In this document: one piece after another, positions 32,908 through 44,419 of the stretch | How positions within the stretch are numbered: position 1 is the stretch's first letter | How the letters are laid out: every line of letters starts with the position of its first letter | Source of the DNA: Candidatus Regiella endosymbiont of Tuberolachnus salignus | GTDB lineage: Bacteria; Pseudomonadota; Gammaproteobacteria; Enterobacterales; Enterobacteriaceae | Assembly: GCF_964020115.1 (NCBI RefSeq) | Contig: NZ_OZ026542.1 | Span: 930,001-994,000 of the forward strand | Direction: 5' to 3' | DNA: 64,000 nt | Made by a program: the position numbers and the translations under genes | The notes under the pieces: generated by a model | Databases searched by the model: none | What the model was told of the DNA's origin: nothing | Seen by the model: only the letters and a program-made list of their open reading frames with translations

Positions 32908-34482
32908 TTATATTACCGAAACCGAACTGCTTTTTTCAGGCGGGTATTCAAAATGATAACGCCCCGTTTTCAAGCTACTCGGCCCTAAGCGAGCAAATTT
33001 AAACATCAGATACATTTCCACTATTAAAAACAAAGTATATAGACCGCAAATGAGCGCCATAGAAAACCAAATATCGCTGGCATTCAACGAAGAATGCGCC
33101 ATTGCTGTCGGCAAAACCTCACCAATCGCCCAAGGTTGACGACCATATTCAGAAACAAACCAACCGGCTTCCACGGCAATCCAAGGTAGCGGCAGCGCGT
33201 ACAGTGCCGCCCAATGCACCCATTTTTTCTCTCCAATTTTGTCTCGCACCACACAATAAAAAGAAGCACCCATAACCAATAAAATGAGTAACCCACAAGC
33301 GACCATAATGCGAAAACCAAAATAGAGTGGCAAAACAGGTGGAATCGAATTTTTAGTGGCCAGTTGAATCTGTTCTTCACTGGCATCGATGACATTTGGC
33401 GCATATTGTTTCAACAATAGACCGTACCCCAAATCTTTTTTCGTTTCATTAAATGCTTGACGTATTGCCGGATCAGTCTCTCCGGCGCGTAATGTCTCAA
33501 GCAAATGATAAGCTTGCATACCGTTACGAATACGTTTTTCATGTTGCAACATCAATTCACGCAAACCCAGCACCGGCTTATCCACTGAGCGGGTCGCAAT
33601 TAAACCAAGGAGATAAGGAATTTGCAGGCTAAAAGCATTTTCCATTTTTTCTTGATTTGGGATGGCAAATAGCGTGAAGGCGGCTGGTGGGGGCTGGGTT
33701 TCCCATTCGGCTTCAATGGCGGCTAGTTTTGTTTTTTGTACATCCCCCATCTCATAACCCGATTCATCGCCTAAAACAATAACCGATAGCGTAGCCGCTA
33801 TACCAAAGCTAGCAGCGATGGCAAAGGAACGTTTGGCAAAGGGGATATCACGGCCTTTTAATAAATAATAAGAACTGATCGCCAATACAAACATGGCACC
33901 AGTCACATAACCTGCCGCAACGGTGTGGACAAATTTCACTTGAGCAACCGGATTAAACACCAGTTCAGAAAAACTGAGCATTTCCATCCGCATGGTTTCA
34001 AAGTTGAAATCAGAGGCGATTGGATTTTGCATCCAACCATTGGCAATGAGGATCCATAATGCCGAAAAGTTAGAGCCTAAAGCGACCAGCCAGGTCGCCG
34101 CCAAATGCTGATATTTGTTTAAACGATCCCAACCAAACAAAAATAGTCCCACAAAAGTCGATTCAAGAAAAAACGCCATTAAGCCTTCAATCGCTAAAGG
34201 CACACCAAAAATATCGCCGACGTAATGTGAGAAATAAGACCAATTGGTGCCAAATTGGAACTCCATGGTTAACCCTGTCGCGACGCCTAAAGCAAAATTA
34301 ATCGCGAATAATTTACCCCAAAATTTCGTCATATCCTTATAGATTTGCTTGCCGGATAACACATAAACGGTTTCCATGATGGCCAGTAAAAACGCCAACC
34401 CCAGCGTTAAAGGAATAAAAAGGAAATGGTACATGGCGGTTAAGGCAAACTGTAATCGTGAAAGCTCCACAATATCTAACAT
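32908..34482 (-). CDS. cydA: Cytochrome bd-I ubiquinol oxidase subunit I CydA
   Basis: Haem-bearing subunit, 524 residues (E. coli 522). It carries haems b558, b595 and d and oxidises ubiquinol while reducing oxygen. It has [19 protein letters not shown] with the haem-ligand His, [20 protein letters not shown], the Q-loop (residues about 240-330) and [13 protein letters not shown]. Full length with no break, so high-affinity respiration is retained. Confidence 0.97.
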   Translation of the reverse strand: MLDIVELSRLQFALTAMYHFLFIPLTLGLAFLLAIMETVYVLSGKQIYKDMTKFWGKLFAINFALGVATGLTMEFQFGTNWSYFSHYVGDIFGVPLAIEGLMAFFLESTFVGLFLFGWDRLNKYQHLAATWLVALGSNFSALWILIANGWMQNPIASDFNFETMRMEMLSFSELVFNPVAQVKFVHTVAAGYVTGAMFVLAISSYYLLKGRDIPFAKRSFAIAASFGIAATLSVIVLGDESGYEMGDVQKTKLAAIEAEWETQPPPAAFTLFAIPNQEKMENAFSLQIPYLLGLIATRSVDKPVLGLRELMLQHEKRIRNGMQAYHLLETLRAGETDPAIRQAFNETKKDLGYGLLLKQYAPNVIDASEEQIQLATKNSIPPVLPLYFGFRIMVACGLLILLVMGASFYCVVRDKIGEKKWVHWAALYALPLPWIAVEAGWFVSEYGRQPWAIGEVLPTAMAHSSLNASDIWFSMALICGLYTLFLIVEMYLMFKFARLGPSSLKTGRYHFEYPPEKSSSVSVI

Positions 34483-34585
34483 TTTTACTCCTCTCTCCTG
34501 GTGAAGGCTTCATCATAAACCGGTAAAGCATCAATTCAGTATTATAATAATATGTATTAGTTTAAATATAATTTCGAACAGACTC

Positions 34586-36649
34586 TTACAACTCTCTTTG
34601 CTCCAACGCTTTTAAATAATCATAAATCGCCATTTGGGCACGTATTTTTCGTTTATTGCCACGAGGTACATAACGATTGCTCATTTCTTTATCAAGATAA
34701 CGTGCTCTCACGGTGTCGCTAAAAAGTAGGTCTAAAATAGCCAATACTCTTTGCTTTAGCCATAAATCGAACAAAGGCACCGCCACCTCAATACGATAAT
34801 CAATATTTCGGGTCATCCAGTCCGCTGATGATAAATAAACCAAGATGTTACCTTTATTTTCAAATACGTAGACACGGTCATGTTCTAAAAAACGATCCAC
34901 AATACTGATCGCTTGAATATTTTCACTGACACCCGGTACATTAGGTACCAATGAACATATTCCACGTATCAGTAAGCAAACTTTCACACCCGCCTGCGAT
35001 GCCTCGTATAATTTATCGATCAGGCCATTATCAACTAAATTATTGATTTTTAATTTAATGGCAGCATTTTCACCCTTTTTAGCATGAGAAATTTCTTGAT
35101 CGATCAATTGATATAATTTTGACCGCGAATTTTGTGGTGAAACAATTAAATGATCAAATATCACCGGCCGATAAGGATTTTCTATAAAACTAAAGACACG
35201 ACGCACTTCATTAGTAATACGCGCATCCGCCGTTAGTAAAGAATAATCGGTATAAAGCCGGGCGGTTTTTTCGTTGAAGTTACCGGTACCAATATGGGCA
35301 TATCTGATAATTTTTTTATCTTCACGGCGGGATATCAAAAATAGTTTGGCATGAATTTTTAAGCCAGGAGCAGAGAATATAACGTGTACCCCCGCTGCCG
35401 TTAGGCTTTTCGCCCAATAGATATTGGCTTCTTCATCAAAACGCGCTTGTAATTCAACCACAACCGTCACTTTTTTACCGTTATGGGCAGCATAGATCAT
35501 CGAGTCAATAATGCGTGAATCTTTAGCCACGCGATAAATATTGATTTTAATCGCAATGACATTAGGGTCAAATGAAGCTTCATGCAGTAGTTCTAATACA
35601 TGTTCAAAAGTATGATAGGGGTAATACAACAACACGTCTTTTTCACGAATAGCATCAAAAGTATTGCGAAATTGATTAAATCGATTATGCCGTAAACAAG
35701 GCATCGGGGGATAAAGCAGGTTACTTTTGCCGATATTGGGAAAACACATAAAATCTTTCAAGTTGTGGTAACGTCCCCCCGCAATCACCGAGTCATAATT
35801 GGAAATCGCTAAATTTTCACACAGTGATTTCATCATCTCATTCGGCATATCTTTTTGATAAACAAAACGTACCGGCTCTGCCGTTAGGCGCTTTTTTAGA
35901 CTCGATGACATCAGTTCTAATAGGCTGGATTCCATTTCAGTAACCAAATCATATTCCGCATCGCGCGTCATTTTCATCGAATAGGCGTTTAATTTATCGT
36001 AATCGAAAAATCCTTTAAAAATTTCGTCAAGACAATAACGCAAGATGTTATCGAGTAAAATAATCGGCTTGCGTCGCCGCGGGGCCTCTGGTGGTAGCTT
36101 CACAAAACGGGGCACTTTGTCTGCTGGGATTTCTAGCAGTGCGTATTCCGTCTGTTGCCCTTTAATTATTTCAATCGCCAAATAAGTAGAGTCATCCTTT
36201 AAAAATCGGACTAATTTGGTGTCTTGATTAATCAGAATCGGCGTGACATGTTGACGTAAAGCGTGCTTAAAATATTGCCGCAACCAGGTTTGTTGATTTT
36301 CTGAAATTTGTCGTTCATTAACCAAAAATATGTGCTTACGCGCCATTTCTAACAATAGCTCGTTATACAAATTATCAAATGCCTGCTCAGCTTGAACGAC
36401 TTTGGCCTGAATTTTTTTCAATAAATGGCGAGAGGCTATACGCGAACCCTGTTCTTTGCTGATTAAAATGCGCTTTTTTAACTCAGCAAAACGCACTTTA
36501 TAAAACTCGTCCAGATTGTTGGAATAAATGCCAAGATAACGCATTCGTTCAATCAAAGGGTTGCTGTGATCAGCCGCTTCCTGAAGCACTCGTTCATTAA
36601 AAGATAACCAGCTCAGTTCTTTCTCGGTGTAGAGCTTTTCCTGACTCAT
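34586..36649 (-). CDS. ppk: Polyphosphate kinase 1
   Basis: Makes inorganic polyphosphate from ATP, 687 residues (E. coli 688), membrane-associated. N-terminal domain ([17 protein letters not shown]). Two phospholipase-D-like C-terminal domains hold the phosphorylated His in [12 protein letters not shown] and the second His in [11 protein letters not shown], with the ATP-site [15 protein letters not shown]. The usual downstream exopolyphosphatase gene ppx is absent. The downstream sequence reaches cydA within 103 bases. Confidence 0.96.
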   Translation of the reverse strand: MSQEKLYTEKELSWLSFNERVLQEAADHSNPLIERMRYLGIYSNNLDEFYKVRFAELKKRILISKEQGSRIASRHLLKKIQAKVVQAEQAFDNLYNELLLEMARKHIFLVNERQISENQQTWLRQYFKHALRQHVTPILINQDTKLVRFLKDDSTYLAIEIIKGQQTEYALLEIPADKVPRFVKLPPEAPRRRKPIILLDNILRYCLDEIFKGFFDYDKLNAYSMKMTRDAEYDLVTEMESSLLELMSSSLKKRLTAEPVRFVYQKDMPNEMMKSLCENLAISNYDSVIAGGRYHNLKDFMCFPNIGKSNLLYPPMPCLRHNRFNQFRNTFDAIREKDVLLYYPYHTFEHVLELLHEASFDPNVIAIKINIYRVAKDSRIIDSMIYAAHNGKKVTVVVELQARFDEEANIYWAKSLTAAGVHVIFSAPGLKIHAKLFLISRREDKKIIRYAHIGTGNFNEKTARLYTDYSLLTADARITNEVRRVFSFIENPYRPVIFDHLIVSPQNSRSKLYQLIDQEISHAKKGENAAIKLKINNLVDNGLIDKLYEASQAGVKVCLLIRGICSLVPNVPGVSENIQAISIVDRFLEHDRVYVFENKGNILVYLSSADWMTRNIDYRIEVAVPLFDLWLKQRVLAILDLLFSDTVRARYLDKEMSNRYVPRGNKRKIRAQMAIYDYLKALEQREL

Positions 36650-36665
36650 AGCGACTCCATATAAT

Positions 36666-36708
36666 AGAAACCTACTGCGTATACGAACTAGGGTTTCGAA
36701 AGAGGTCT
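36666..36708. repeat. Internally deleted family C repeat
   Basis: aaacctactgcg joined to atacgaactagggtttcgaa and agaggtct. Both ends of family C are present, but the middle 90 or so bases are missing. It lies just upstream of ppk. Confidence 0.6.
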
Positions 36709-36716
36709 AATGATCG

Positions 36717-36822
36717 GTGCCTTTCAAGTTACGGCTGCGTTGGCAGCGATCACTCATCCTCCGTCATATACCGATTCGATTGATTGCCGCCTTGCCGTAA
36801 CTCGAAATTCATTGAGTATATA
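36717..36822. repeat. Palindromic element, left end truncated
   Basis: Starts ggtgcctttcaagttacggc and ends cgaaattcattgagtata. It has the B-type core (gatcactcatcct). The left TATACCC is lost. It abuts the radA 3' end. Confidence 0.7.
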
Positions 36823-38203
36823 AATCCTCTAATAAGGACAGTGTATCTGCCAATTTTTTCATGCCAAATACCTCCATATTGGCTACTTCTTTTTTGGGAA
36901 TATTAGCGTAAGGCACGATGGCGCGCTTAAAACCGTGTTTGGCTGCTTCCGAGATCCGTTCTTGTCCATTGGGTACTGGGCGAATTTCTCCTGCCAAACC
37001 TACCTCACCAAATACCACCAAATCTTTTGGCAATGGGCGATCTTTTAAACTAGAAACTAAGGCCAGCAAGAGAGCCAGATCGGCACTGGTTTCCGTGACT
37101 TTTACCCCACCGACAACATTGACGAATACATCTTGATTCGACATTTGTAAACCACCATGGCGATGCAACACTGCCAATAATATCGCTAGACGATTTTGCT
37201 CTAACCCTACGGCGACACGGCGGGGATTAGCCAGCATGGACTGATCGACCAGTGCCTGGATCTCAACTAATAATGGCCGGGTACCTTCCCAAACGACCAT
37301 GATTGAGCTGCCGGCGGTAATTTCATCCCCTCGACTGAGGAAAATCGCAGAAGGATTATTCACCTCACGCAATCCCTGCTCTGTCATGGCAAAAACGCCT
37401 AATTCATTAACCGCGCCAAAGCGATTTTTATGACTGCGAAGCGTACGAAAGCGAGCATCACTATCACCATCGAGCATCACTGAACAATCAATACAATGTT
37501 CTAATACTTTAGGTCCAGCCAGTGCGCCGTCTTTAGTAACGTGCCCGACCATTACAATAGCGATACCCTGTGTCTTGGCAAAACGGGTCAGATAAGCCGC
37601 TGTCTCACGCACTTGTGCCACACTGCCCGGTGAAGACTGAATATCTGAAATGTGCATGACTTGAATCGAATCGATAACAATGAGTTTTGGCTGTTCGTGC
37701 TCGGCAATTAAGCAAATTTGTTCAATGCTGGTTTCAGATAGCAAATTCAGATTTGCCGTCGGCAAATTAAGACGGTGAGCGCGCATGGCTATTTGTTGTA
37801 ACGATTCTTCGCCGGTGACATAAAGGGTTTTCATATTGATGGCAAGCTGGCACAGTGTTTGTAACAACAGAGTGCTTTTCCCCGCCCCAGGATTTCCTCC
37901 AATCAGAATAGTACTGCCTGGTACTACTCCGCCGCCCAATACGCGATCAAATTCTTGAAATCCAGTAGAAAAACGAGGAAGTTCGGCAAGATCGATGTCT
38001 GATAGTTTTTGTACCTGATTATGGTTTATCCCTGATTTTCCAGCGTAACCGACAAAACGTTGACGACCCGGAGAGGAAACCTCTGCCAACCGCACTTCAC
38101 TGATATTATTCCAAGCATGACAAGCGCTACACTGCCCTTGCCAACGTGGATAATCGGTACCACATCCATTGCAGACAAATACCCGTTTTGCGACTTTAGC
38201 CAC
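36809..38203 (-). CDS. radA: DNA repair protein RadA (Sms)
   Basis: RecA-like branch-migration helicase, 464 residues. N-terminal C4 zinc finger (CNGCGTDYP, CSACHAWN), Walker A GGNPGAGKST, Walker B LIVIDSIQV, the RadA-specific KNRFG, and a C-terminal Lon-protease-like domain (KVTETSADLALLLAL). The start is GTG 38203 after GAGGT. The product aligns with E. coli from residue 1. The 3' end overlaps a palindromic element by about 14 bases, and the last residues LLEDLYTQ differ from E. coli. Confidence 0.95.
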   Translation of the reverse strand: MAKVAKRVFVCNGCGTDYPRWQGQCSACHAWNNISEVRLAEVSSPGRQRFVGYAGKSGINHNQVQKLSDIDLAELPRFSTGFQEFDRVLGGGVVPGSTILIGGNPGAGKSTLLLQTLCQLAINMKTLYVTGEESLQQIAMRAHRLNLPTANLNLLSETSIEQICLIAEHEQPKLIVIDSIQVMHISDIQSSPGSVAQVRETAAYLTRFAKTQGIAIVMVGHVTKDGALAGPKVLEHCIDCSVMLDGDSDARFRTLRSHKNRFGAVNELGVFAMTEQGLREVNNPSAIFLSRGDEITAGSSIMVVWEGTRPLLVEIQALVDQSMLANPRRVAVGLEQNRLAILLAVLHRHGGLQMSNQDVFVNVVGGVKVTETSADLALLLALVSSLKDRPLPKDLVVFGEVGLAGEIRPVPNGQERISEAAKHGFKRAIVPYANIPKKEVANMEVFGMKKLADTLSLLEDLYTQ

Positions 38204-38243
38204 AGTGCTACCTCAATTGAGCTTCGCTAAAAAAGATTTCGAA

Positions 38244-38363
38244 TATACCCTTCGCCTTTCAAGTTACGGCGGCATTAGCAGCATCCTCTGTCATGTACTA
38301 TCTGTACACTCTTGGGATTCGCTTGATTGCCGCCTTGCCGTAACTCGAAATTCATTGGGTATA
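38244..38363. repeat. Palindromic TATACCC element
   Basis: TATACCCTTCGCCTTTCAAG to CGAAATTCATTGGGTATA, B-type core. It lies between the radA start and the djlA 3' end, next to a family D remnant. Confidence 0.85.
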
Positions 38364-38375
38364 GACTCTTAGCAC

Positions 38376-39218
38376 CTATTTAAATCCCTTTTCACGTTTG
38401 ATTAAATTATAAGCAGCTTGAATTTCTTGTGTTTTTTCTTTTGCCATTTTCATCATTTCAGGAGGTAAACCTTTTGCAATGAGTTTGTCAGGATGATGTT
38501 CGCTCATCAATTTTCTATAAGCCCGTTTAACAACAACATAGTTATCGCTATTTTTTACCCCTAGCACTTTACAAGCATCGGCTAATGTAGGCCCTCGAGC
38601 TGTTTGCCTGAAATTGCCTTGTCGATTTTCTTGATTACCTTCTCCTTGATATTGCCATCCCCCTTCATGATAAAATTGGCGGCCTCCTTCCATTGTATTA
38701 ATCAATTGATCAAAATCAGCAGAAGAAATTCCCAGCTCTTCAGCAATAATCTTTAGTACCTCCCGTTCACTAGGATGAAGAAAACCATCTGAAAAAGCAG
38801 CCTGAAACTGAATTTCTAAAAATATTCTGATTAAATCAAAACGCCCAAAACAAATACGACGTAATTCTTGCAACTTGTTTTTTAACGGAAATTGCTTTTC
38901 TTTACCTTCACGGAAAGCACGCTGTGCGGCTATACGTGCTTCACCGTGCAGTTGCATCCGTTCCATCAACTGATTGGCTAGCTGAATATCAAGCTCAGTC
39001 ACCCGCCCTTTAGCTTTACTTACATGCCCCATCACTTGAAAAGTGCAACGAAAAAAGAGTGATTGTCGTACTTGTTGGCTGGTGAAAAAGCCACTACGCC
39101 CAACATTTCTGGCTTTATCCACCGTATGGCCAACAAGTAATCCCAATAATATCCCCCAGAAACCAATACCAGACATTAATCCTAATATCAGACCGAGCAG
39201 TTTTCCCCAATACGGCAT
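38376..39218 (-). CDS. djlA: Co-chaperone DjlA
   Basis: Inner-membrane J-domain protein that stimulates DnaK, about 280 residues. One N-terminal membrane helix (about 8-28, [20 protein letters not shown]), a TerB-like central domain, and a C-terminal J domain with [15 protein letters not shown] containing the HPD motif. I chose ATG 39218 (MPYWGKLLG) because it matches E. coli MQYWGK and follows GAGGAG. The longer frame from 39344 is an artefact that begins inside a palindromic element. Confidence 0.95.
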   Translation of the reverse strand: MPYWGKLLGLILGLMSGIGFWGILLGLLVGHTVDKARNVGRSGFFTSQQVRQSLFFRCTFQVMGHVSKAKGRVTELDIQLANQLMERMQLHGEARIAAQRAFREGKEKQFPLKNKLQELRRICFGRFDLIRIFLEIQFQAAFSDGFLHPSEREVLKIIAEELGISSADFDQLINTMEGGRQFYHEGGWQYQGEGNQENRQGNFRQTARGPTLADACKVLGVKNSDNYVVVKRAYRKLMSEHHPDKLIAKGLPPEMMKMAKEKTQEIQAAYNLIKREKGFK

Positions 39219-39287
39219 AGGCTCCTCATATTCATTATGCTCTAAGCCAAAATTTCTATTATGATACTCGGCATCTCGTTGATAACC

Positions 39288-39412
39288 TATACCCTTCGCC
39301 TTTGAAGCCGCCGCGTTGTTGGCTGCGAATGTTCGCCGAATCACGTAGTCTATCTACGCTCATCGGTCGGTCGTCCTGGCCGCCAGCCGCAGCTTCAAAG
39401 GCGAAGGGTATA
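39288..39412. repeat. Palindromic TATACCC element between djlA and lptD
   Basis: TATACCCTTCGCCTTTGAAG to CTTCAAAGGCGAAGGGTATA, a near-perfect inverted repeat. It occupies half of the 254-base space between the divergent djlA and lptD genes, where their promoters must lie. Confidence 0.88.
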
Positions 39413-39472
39413 ACGACAAAAGCGACAAAAAATGGCCAAATTTAACCCTAGTGCAAGGATGATGAGTAAAAT

Positions 39473-41794
39473 ATGAAAAAAAAATCTTCAATACTGCTCG
39501 CTACTTTGATCTGGTCAGCATTCTCTAGCAGGCACGCATTGGCCGACCTTGCTGAACAATGTATGCTCGGCGTCCCTAGATATAATAAACCGTTGGTGAG
39601 CGGCGATATCAATCAGCTCCCTGTGAATGTTCAAGCGGACAAAACGGTGGCTCACCATCCTAATAACGCTCAATTTATCGGCAATGTGACTGTTGAGCAA
39701 GGTAACAGTAGGCTGACGGCTAATCACGTTGATCTCTATCAGACACAAGAAAACCAGCACAGTATTCCCGAACGTACAGTAACAGCCACAGGTAATGTCA
39801 ACTATGAAGATCCTGCGATCACATTAAAAGGACCAAAAGGTTGGTCTAACTTAAATACCAAAGATACCAATATCACTAAAGGCCAGTATCAAATGATGAA
39901 CAAACAAGGCCGTGGTGACGCAGATCTGATGAAATTACGCGGTGAAAAACGCTATACCATTTTAGAAAATGGCACCTTCACTTCCTGTCTTCCTACCGAT
40001 AACAGTTGGAGCATTCAAGGCGCTCATATCATTCATGATAAAAAAGAACAGCTTGCTAAAATATGGCATGCTCGTTTTAAAATTGGCTCAGTACCTGTAT
40101 TTTATAGCCCCTATTTACAATTACCGACAGGAGATAAGCGACGTTCTGGTTTTTTGATCCCTAATGCCGCTTATACTAGCAATAATTATTTTGAATTCAC
40201 ACAGCCTTATTATTGGAATATTGCGCCTAATTTTGATGCCACCATCACCACTCGCTATCTGCATAAACGCGGGGTGCAATGGCAAAATGAATTCCGTTAC
40301 TTATTAGCTCCAGGAAGCGGGATTATGGCGCTGGAGTGGTTGCCAAATGATAAAGCTTATCTTGCTACTAATGTTAACGATAACAACACGCGCTGGTTAT
40401 ACAATTGGAAGCACTCAGGCGTTATGGATAAAGTATGGCGTTTTAATGTCAATTATACCAAGACCAGTGATACAAAATATTTTAGCGATCTTAGCTCGCC
40501 CTACGGCTCTAGCACTGATGGTTATGCAACGCAAATATTCAGCGCCGGCTATATGCAGAAAAACTGGAATGTAACACTGTCTTCTAAACAATTCCAAATA
40601 TTCACTACCGGAGGCAATCAAAACGCTTATCGTGCTCAGCCTCAAATAGACATAAACTATTATAAGAATAATCTAGGGTCTTTCGATTTTCATACCTATG
40701 GTCAAATAGCAAAATTTACCAGTGTTAATGCTAAAAATCCTAAAACCAAACGCTTCCATATTGAACCGACCCTCCATCTGCCACTGGCCAATAGCTGGGG
40801 CAGTGTCAGCACTGAAACCAAACTGATGCTGACCCATTACCAACAGGATATCCCGGCAAATAAACCAAAACTAGAACAGTCTGTTAGCCGGGTTATGCCC
40901 CAATTTCAGGTCGACGGAAAACTGGTTTTTGATCGACCTATGGACTGGAAAAGTCGTTTTACACAGACGTTAGAACCACACGTACAATACCTCTATGTTC
41001 CCTATCATAATCAGGACAATATTTACTTTTATGACACCACTTTATTGCAAAATGATTATGCGGGACTGTTCCATAATCGAGGCTATAGCGGCTTAGATCG
41101 CATCGCTTCAGCCAATAAAATTACCAGTGGTTTAACTTCCCGCATTTTTGACGATAATTTAGTGGAACGTTTCAACGTTTCCATTGGTCAAATTTATCAT
41201 TTAAGCCCCTCTCGTATAGAGGGTGCCACTCCGATCAACAAAGATAGTGATACCGGGAGTTCAGTATGGGTAGGCGAGAGTTATTGGCGTATAACTGATA
41301 ACTGGGGTTTAAGAGGAGGAACACAGTATGACACCCGCTTGGGAAATTTAACGCAAAGCAATGGAATCATGGAATATCGCCCTGACGCTGAGCGAGTACT
41401 GCAGTTCAATTATCGCTATGCTAGCCCTGAATATATTCAAGCCTCTGTACCCAATGTGAAAAATCCGGGGTATCAGCAAGGTATTTCACAAGCGGGGATT
41501 GTCGCCGGCTGGCCGTTAGCTGATCGTTGGGCTATCGTCGGCGCCTATTACTATGATACCAAAGCCAAGCAATCGGCCAGCGAGTTAGTAGGTTTGCAAT
41601 ACACTACCTGTTGTTGGGCGGCTAACATAGGATATGAGCGAAAAATTATGGGTTGGAATGGACAAAATAATAATAGTAAGTATGACGAGCGTATCTCTTT
41701 TAATATTAGCTTACGTGGCTTCAATAATGACTATAGCCTAGGCACTCATAATATGTTGAGCGCCGGGATTTTACCGTATCAACATGCTTTTTAA
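39473..41794 (+). CDS. lptD: LPS-assembly outer-membrane protein LptD
   Basis: Outer-membrane beta-barrel that inserts lipopolysaccharide with LptE. 773 residues (E. coli 784). Signal peptide about 1-24, ending ALA. N-terminal OstA/jellyroll domain (about 50-200) followed by a 26-strand-type barrel. The four cysteines for the essential disulphides are present: Cys30 (LAEQCMLG), one in TFTSCLPTD, and the adjacent pair in YTTCCWAAN. The order lptD-surA-pdxA-rsmA is the ancestral one. Confidence 0.96.
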   Translation: MKKKSSILLATLIWSAFSSRHALADLAEQCMLGVPRYNKPLVSGDINQLPVNVQADKTVAHHPNNAQFIGNVTVEQGNSRLTANHVDLYQTQENQHSIPERTVTATGNVNYEDPAITLKGPKGWSNLNTKDTNITKGQYQMMNKQGRGDADLMKLRGEKRYTILENGTFTSCLPTDNSWSIQGAHIIHDKKEQLAKIWHARFKIGSVPVFYSPYLQLPTGDKRRSGFLIPNAAYTSNNYFEFTQPYYWNIAPNFDATITTRYLHKRGVQWQNEFRYLLAPGSGIMALEWLPNDKAYLATNVNDNNTRWLYNWKHSGVMDKVWRFNVNYTKTSDTKYFSDLSSPYGSSTDGYATQIFSAGYMQKNWNVTLSSKQFQIFTTGGNQNAYRAQPQIDINYYKNNLGSFDFHTYGQIAKFTSVNAKNPKTKRFHIEPTLHLPLANSWGSVSTETKLMLTHYQQDIPANKPKLEQSVSRVMPQFQVDGKLVFDRPMDWKSRFTQTLEPHVQYLYVPYHNQDNIYFYDTTLLQNDYAGLFHNRGYSGLDRIASANKITSGLTSRIFDDNLVERFNVSIGQIYHLSPSRIEGATPINKDSDTGSSVWVGESYWRITDNWGLRGGTQYDTRLGNLTQSNGIMEYRPDAERVLQFNYRYASPEYIQASVPNVKNPGYQQGISQAGIVAGWPLADRWAIVGAYYYDTKAKQSASELVGLQYTTCCWAANIGYERKIMGWNGQNNNSKYDERISFNISLRGFNNDYSLGTHNMLSAGILPYQHAF

Positions 41795-41815
41795 TACAGT
41801 AGACTTCTCAGAGCC

Positions 41816-41941
41816 TATACCCAATGAATTTCGAGTTACGGCAAGGCGGCAAGGGCGACCGACCGATGAGCGTAGACATACTACGTGATTCGGCGAGCAC
41901 CCGCAGACAACAAAGCCGTAACTTGAAAGGCGAAGGGTATA
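41816..41941. repeat. Palindromic TATACCC element between lptD and surA
   Basis: TATACCCAATGAATTTCGAG to CTTGAAAGGCGAAGGGTATA, in the reverse orientation to most B-type copies. It starts 22 bases after the lptD stop. Confidence 0.85.
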
Positions 41942-41980
41942 TTCGAAATTTTCAGATGACATCATGATGGAACTCATAAT

Positions 41981-43285
41981 ATGAAAAATTGGGGAATGCT
42001 GATCCTCAGTATGGTGATTTTTACCCATGCCGGGTTTGCAGCGTCACAAAAAATCGATAACACTGCTGCTACCGTCAATGGTAGTGTAATACTACAAAGT
42101 GATATAGATACGCTTTTGCAATCAGTTAAGCTTAGTGCAAAGCATGCTAATCAACCGATACCTGACGAAAAGCAGTTACGTCATCAGATCATTGAAAGTT
42201 TAATTATGAATGATATTCAATTACAGATGGCGCAGAAAATGGGTATGACTATCTCTGAAAGCCATCTGGATAACGCCATTGCGAATATTGCCGCTCAAAA
42301 TCATATGACCATTGATCAACTGCGTAGCCGCTTGGCTGCGGAAGGCATCAATTATCAGACTTACCGCACACAGATCCGCAACGAAATGCAGATATCAGAA
42401 GTACGTAATAACGAAGTTCGACGCCGTATCAAAATTTTACCGCAAGAAGTTGAATCATTAGCCCAACAACTCGCGGCGCAAACCGGTGAAGACACAGAGC
42501 TTAATATCAGCCATATCCTGATCTCATTGCCTGAAAACGCCTCAGTGCAACAAAAAGATCAAGCAGAAAAAAAAGCCGAAAAAATTGTCGCTGAAATTAA
42601 ATCAGATAAGAGTTTCGCCAAATTGGCGATTGCCCATTCATCCGATTCCCAAGCACTAAAAGGCGGTCAAATGGGGTGGAGTAAACTGGCAGAATTGCCG
42701 AGGCTATTTGCTGAACAACTCAAGACGGCTAATAAAGGCGATATTATTGGCTCCATCCGTTCAGGCGTCGGTTTTCATATTTTAAAAGTCAACGACATCC
42801 GGAAGGCGGATAAAAAAATATCAATTACTGAAATGCGCGTACGTCACATCTTATTGAAACCCTCGGTGATGATGACCGATGAGCAAGCTCAGGCGAAATT
42901 ACAATCCGTCAGACAAGAAATCAAAAGCGGAAAAACCGATTTTGCGGCTGTCGCACGAGAAATTTCTGAAGATCCAGGCTCTGCACAACAAGGGGGTGAT
43001 CTCGGTTGGATTTCACCTGATGATAGATATGATCCTACCTTCCTTAATGAACTAGCAAGCTTAAAAAAAGGCGCCATTAGCCCACCTGTACGCTCTTCAT
43101 TGGGTTGGCATTTAATTCAATTAATCGATAGCCGTACCGTAGACCGAACCGATGAAATGCTGAAAGAACAAGCTTACCGCATGCTGATTAAACGCAAGTT
43201 TTCAGAAGAACTGCAACCTTGGATGCAAGAAATGCGCGCAGCAGCCTATGTAAAAATACTTGATAATACTGATGAAAAACAATAA
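41981..43285 (+). CDS. surA: Periplasmic chaperone/isomerase SurA
   Basis: Chaperone for outer-membrane proteins including LptD, 434 residues (E. coli 428). Signal peptide about 1-20 (ending GFAA). N-terminal chaperone domain, then two parvulin domains: first [12 protein letters not shown] with [13 protein letters not shown], second [11 protein letters not shown] with [17 protein letters not shown]-terminal helix completes the chaperone fold. The end overlaps the start of pdxA by 14 bases. Confidence 0.96.
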   Translation: MKNWGMLILSMVIFTHAGFAASQKIDNTAATVNGSVILQSDIDTLLQSVKLSAKHANQPIPDEKQLRHQIIESLIMNDIQLQMAQKMGMTISESHLDNAIANIAAQNHMTIDQLRSRLAAEGINYQTYRTQIRNEMQISEVRNNEVRRRIKILPQEVESLAQQLAAQTGEDTELNISHILISLPENASVQQKDQAEKKAEKIVAEIKSDKSFAKLAIAHSSDSQALKGGQMGWSKLAELPRLFAEQLKTANKGDIIGSIRSGVGFHILKVNDIRKADKKISITEMRVRHILLKPSVMMTDEQAQAKLQSVRQEIKSGKTDFAAVAREISEDPGSAQQGGDLGWISPDDRYDPTFLNELASLKKGAISPPVRSSLGWHLIQLIDSRTVDRTDEMLKEQAYRMLIKRKFSEELQPWMQEMRAAAYVKILDNTDEKQ

Positions 43286-44294
43286 ACCTATCGTTATCAC
43301 CCCAGGAGAGCCTGCCGGGGTGGGGTCGGATTTGGTCATAGCACTGGCACAGCAGGATTGGCCGGTCGAATTGGTGGTTTGCGCCGATGAGCAGCTATTG
43401 AATGAGCGAGCTGAACAGCTCAAATTACCTTTGCTCCTGCGACAGTATCAATGCAACAAAACTAACGCATTACCGTCAAAAGGCACATTAACCATTCTGC
43501 CAATAAAAACCGGCGCACCCGTGGTTGCCGGCCAGCTTGAAAGAAAAAATAGCCGCTATGTGCTAGAGACCCTCACACGCGCCTGTGAAGGTTGTCTACG
43601 GGGTGAATTTTCTGCGCTTGTCACCGCTCCAGTGCAAAAAAGTATTATCAATGATGCAGGCATTCCTTTTATTGGGCATACTGAATTTCTTGCCGAACGT
43701 AGCAACGTAAAACAGGTGGTGATGATGTTAGCAACACCTTCGCTGCGTGTGGCGCTAGTGACAACGCATTTGCCATTATCACAGGTGCCAAAAGCGATTA
43801 CTAAAGCTAACTTATCTCGGGTGATCAAAATCCTTAATGACGAATTAAAACAGAAATGGGGTATTCTTAAGCCTCGGATTTATGTCTGTGGGTTGAACCC
43901 ACATGCAGGTGAAGGGGGTCATCTCGGGAGAGAAGAGCTGGATATCATTGCTCCCACATTACAATCCTTGCGTAAAGAAGATATCGATCTGATAGGCCCT
44001 CTACCAGCAGATACCTTATTTCAGCCAAAATATCTTGAGCAGGCTGACGTAGTGCTTGCTATGTACCATGATCAAGGTTTACCGGTGCTTAAATATCACG
44101 GGTTTGGCCAAGCGGTTAATATCACGCTGGGTCTTCCCTTTATTCGCACCTCCGTTGACCATGGCACCGCTTTAGAACTTGCGGCGACGGGTCGTGCGGA
44201 AACAGGTAGTCTCGAGGCAGCATTAAATTTGGCTATTAAAATGATAAATAATTGCAACACTAAGCATAAACCTCTTTCCAAACCTACTACGTGA
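43272..44294 (+). CDS. pdxA: 4-hydroxythreonine-4-phosphate dehydrogenase PdxA
   Basis: NAD-dependent enzyme of pyridoxal phosphate synthesis, 340 residues from ATG 43272 ([14 protein letters not shown]). Metal-binding and active-site motifs [32 protein letters not shown] and [16 protein letters not shown] are intact. Oddity: the last six or so codons (PLSKPTT) and the stop come from a family C repeat. The natural end was probably near [10 protein letters not shown], where E. coli ends. The start lies inside surA, so the two are coupled. Confidence 0.95.
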   Translation: MKNNKPIVITPGEPAGVGSDLVIALAQQDWPVELVVCADEQLLNERAEQLKLPLLLRQYQCNKTNALPSKGTLTILPIKTGAPVVAGQLERKNSRYVLETLTRACEGCLRGEFSALVTAPVQKSIINDAGIPFIGHTEFLAERSNVKQVVMMLATPSLRVALVTTHLPLSQVPKAITKANLSRVIKILNDELKQKWGILKPRIYVCGLNPHAGEGGHLGREELDIIAPTLQSLRKEDIDLIGPLPADTLFQPKYLEQADVVLAMYHDQGLPVLKYHGFGQAVNITLGLPFIRTSVDHGTALELAATGRAETGSLEAALNLAIKMINNCNTKHKPLSKPTT

Positions 44295-44407
44295 CGCGAA
44301 TCCTGCGTTGCCCGGCGCTCGCAATCCTCATGTACTGCATGGCAACGAAGGTTGCTGTGCGCCGGGCGCCTTGACTTAGCATAACGAACTACGGTTTGGA
44401 AAGAGGT
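44271..44407. repeat. Repeat family C copy spanning pdxA end
   Basis: Ends cctctttccaaacctact and aactacggtttggaaagagg in inverted orientation, about 137 bp. The inner gttgctgtgcgccgggcgcc matches 48381-48521. It supplies the last pdxA codons and ends 13 bases before rsmA. Confidence 0.8.
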
Positions 44408-44419
44408 CTAATAAAAAAG

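Noticed and set aside
39219-39344. N-terminal extension of DjlA by 42 residues
   Set aside because: The extension is encoded by the palindromic element. ATG 39218 has a strong ribosome site and matches E. coli DjlA from residue 1.
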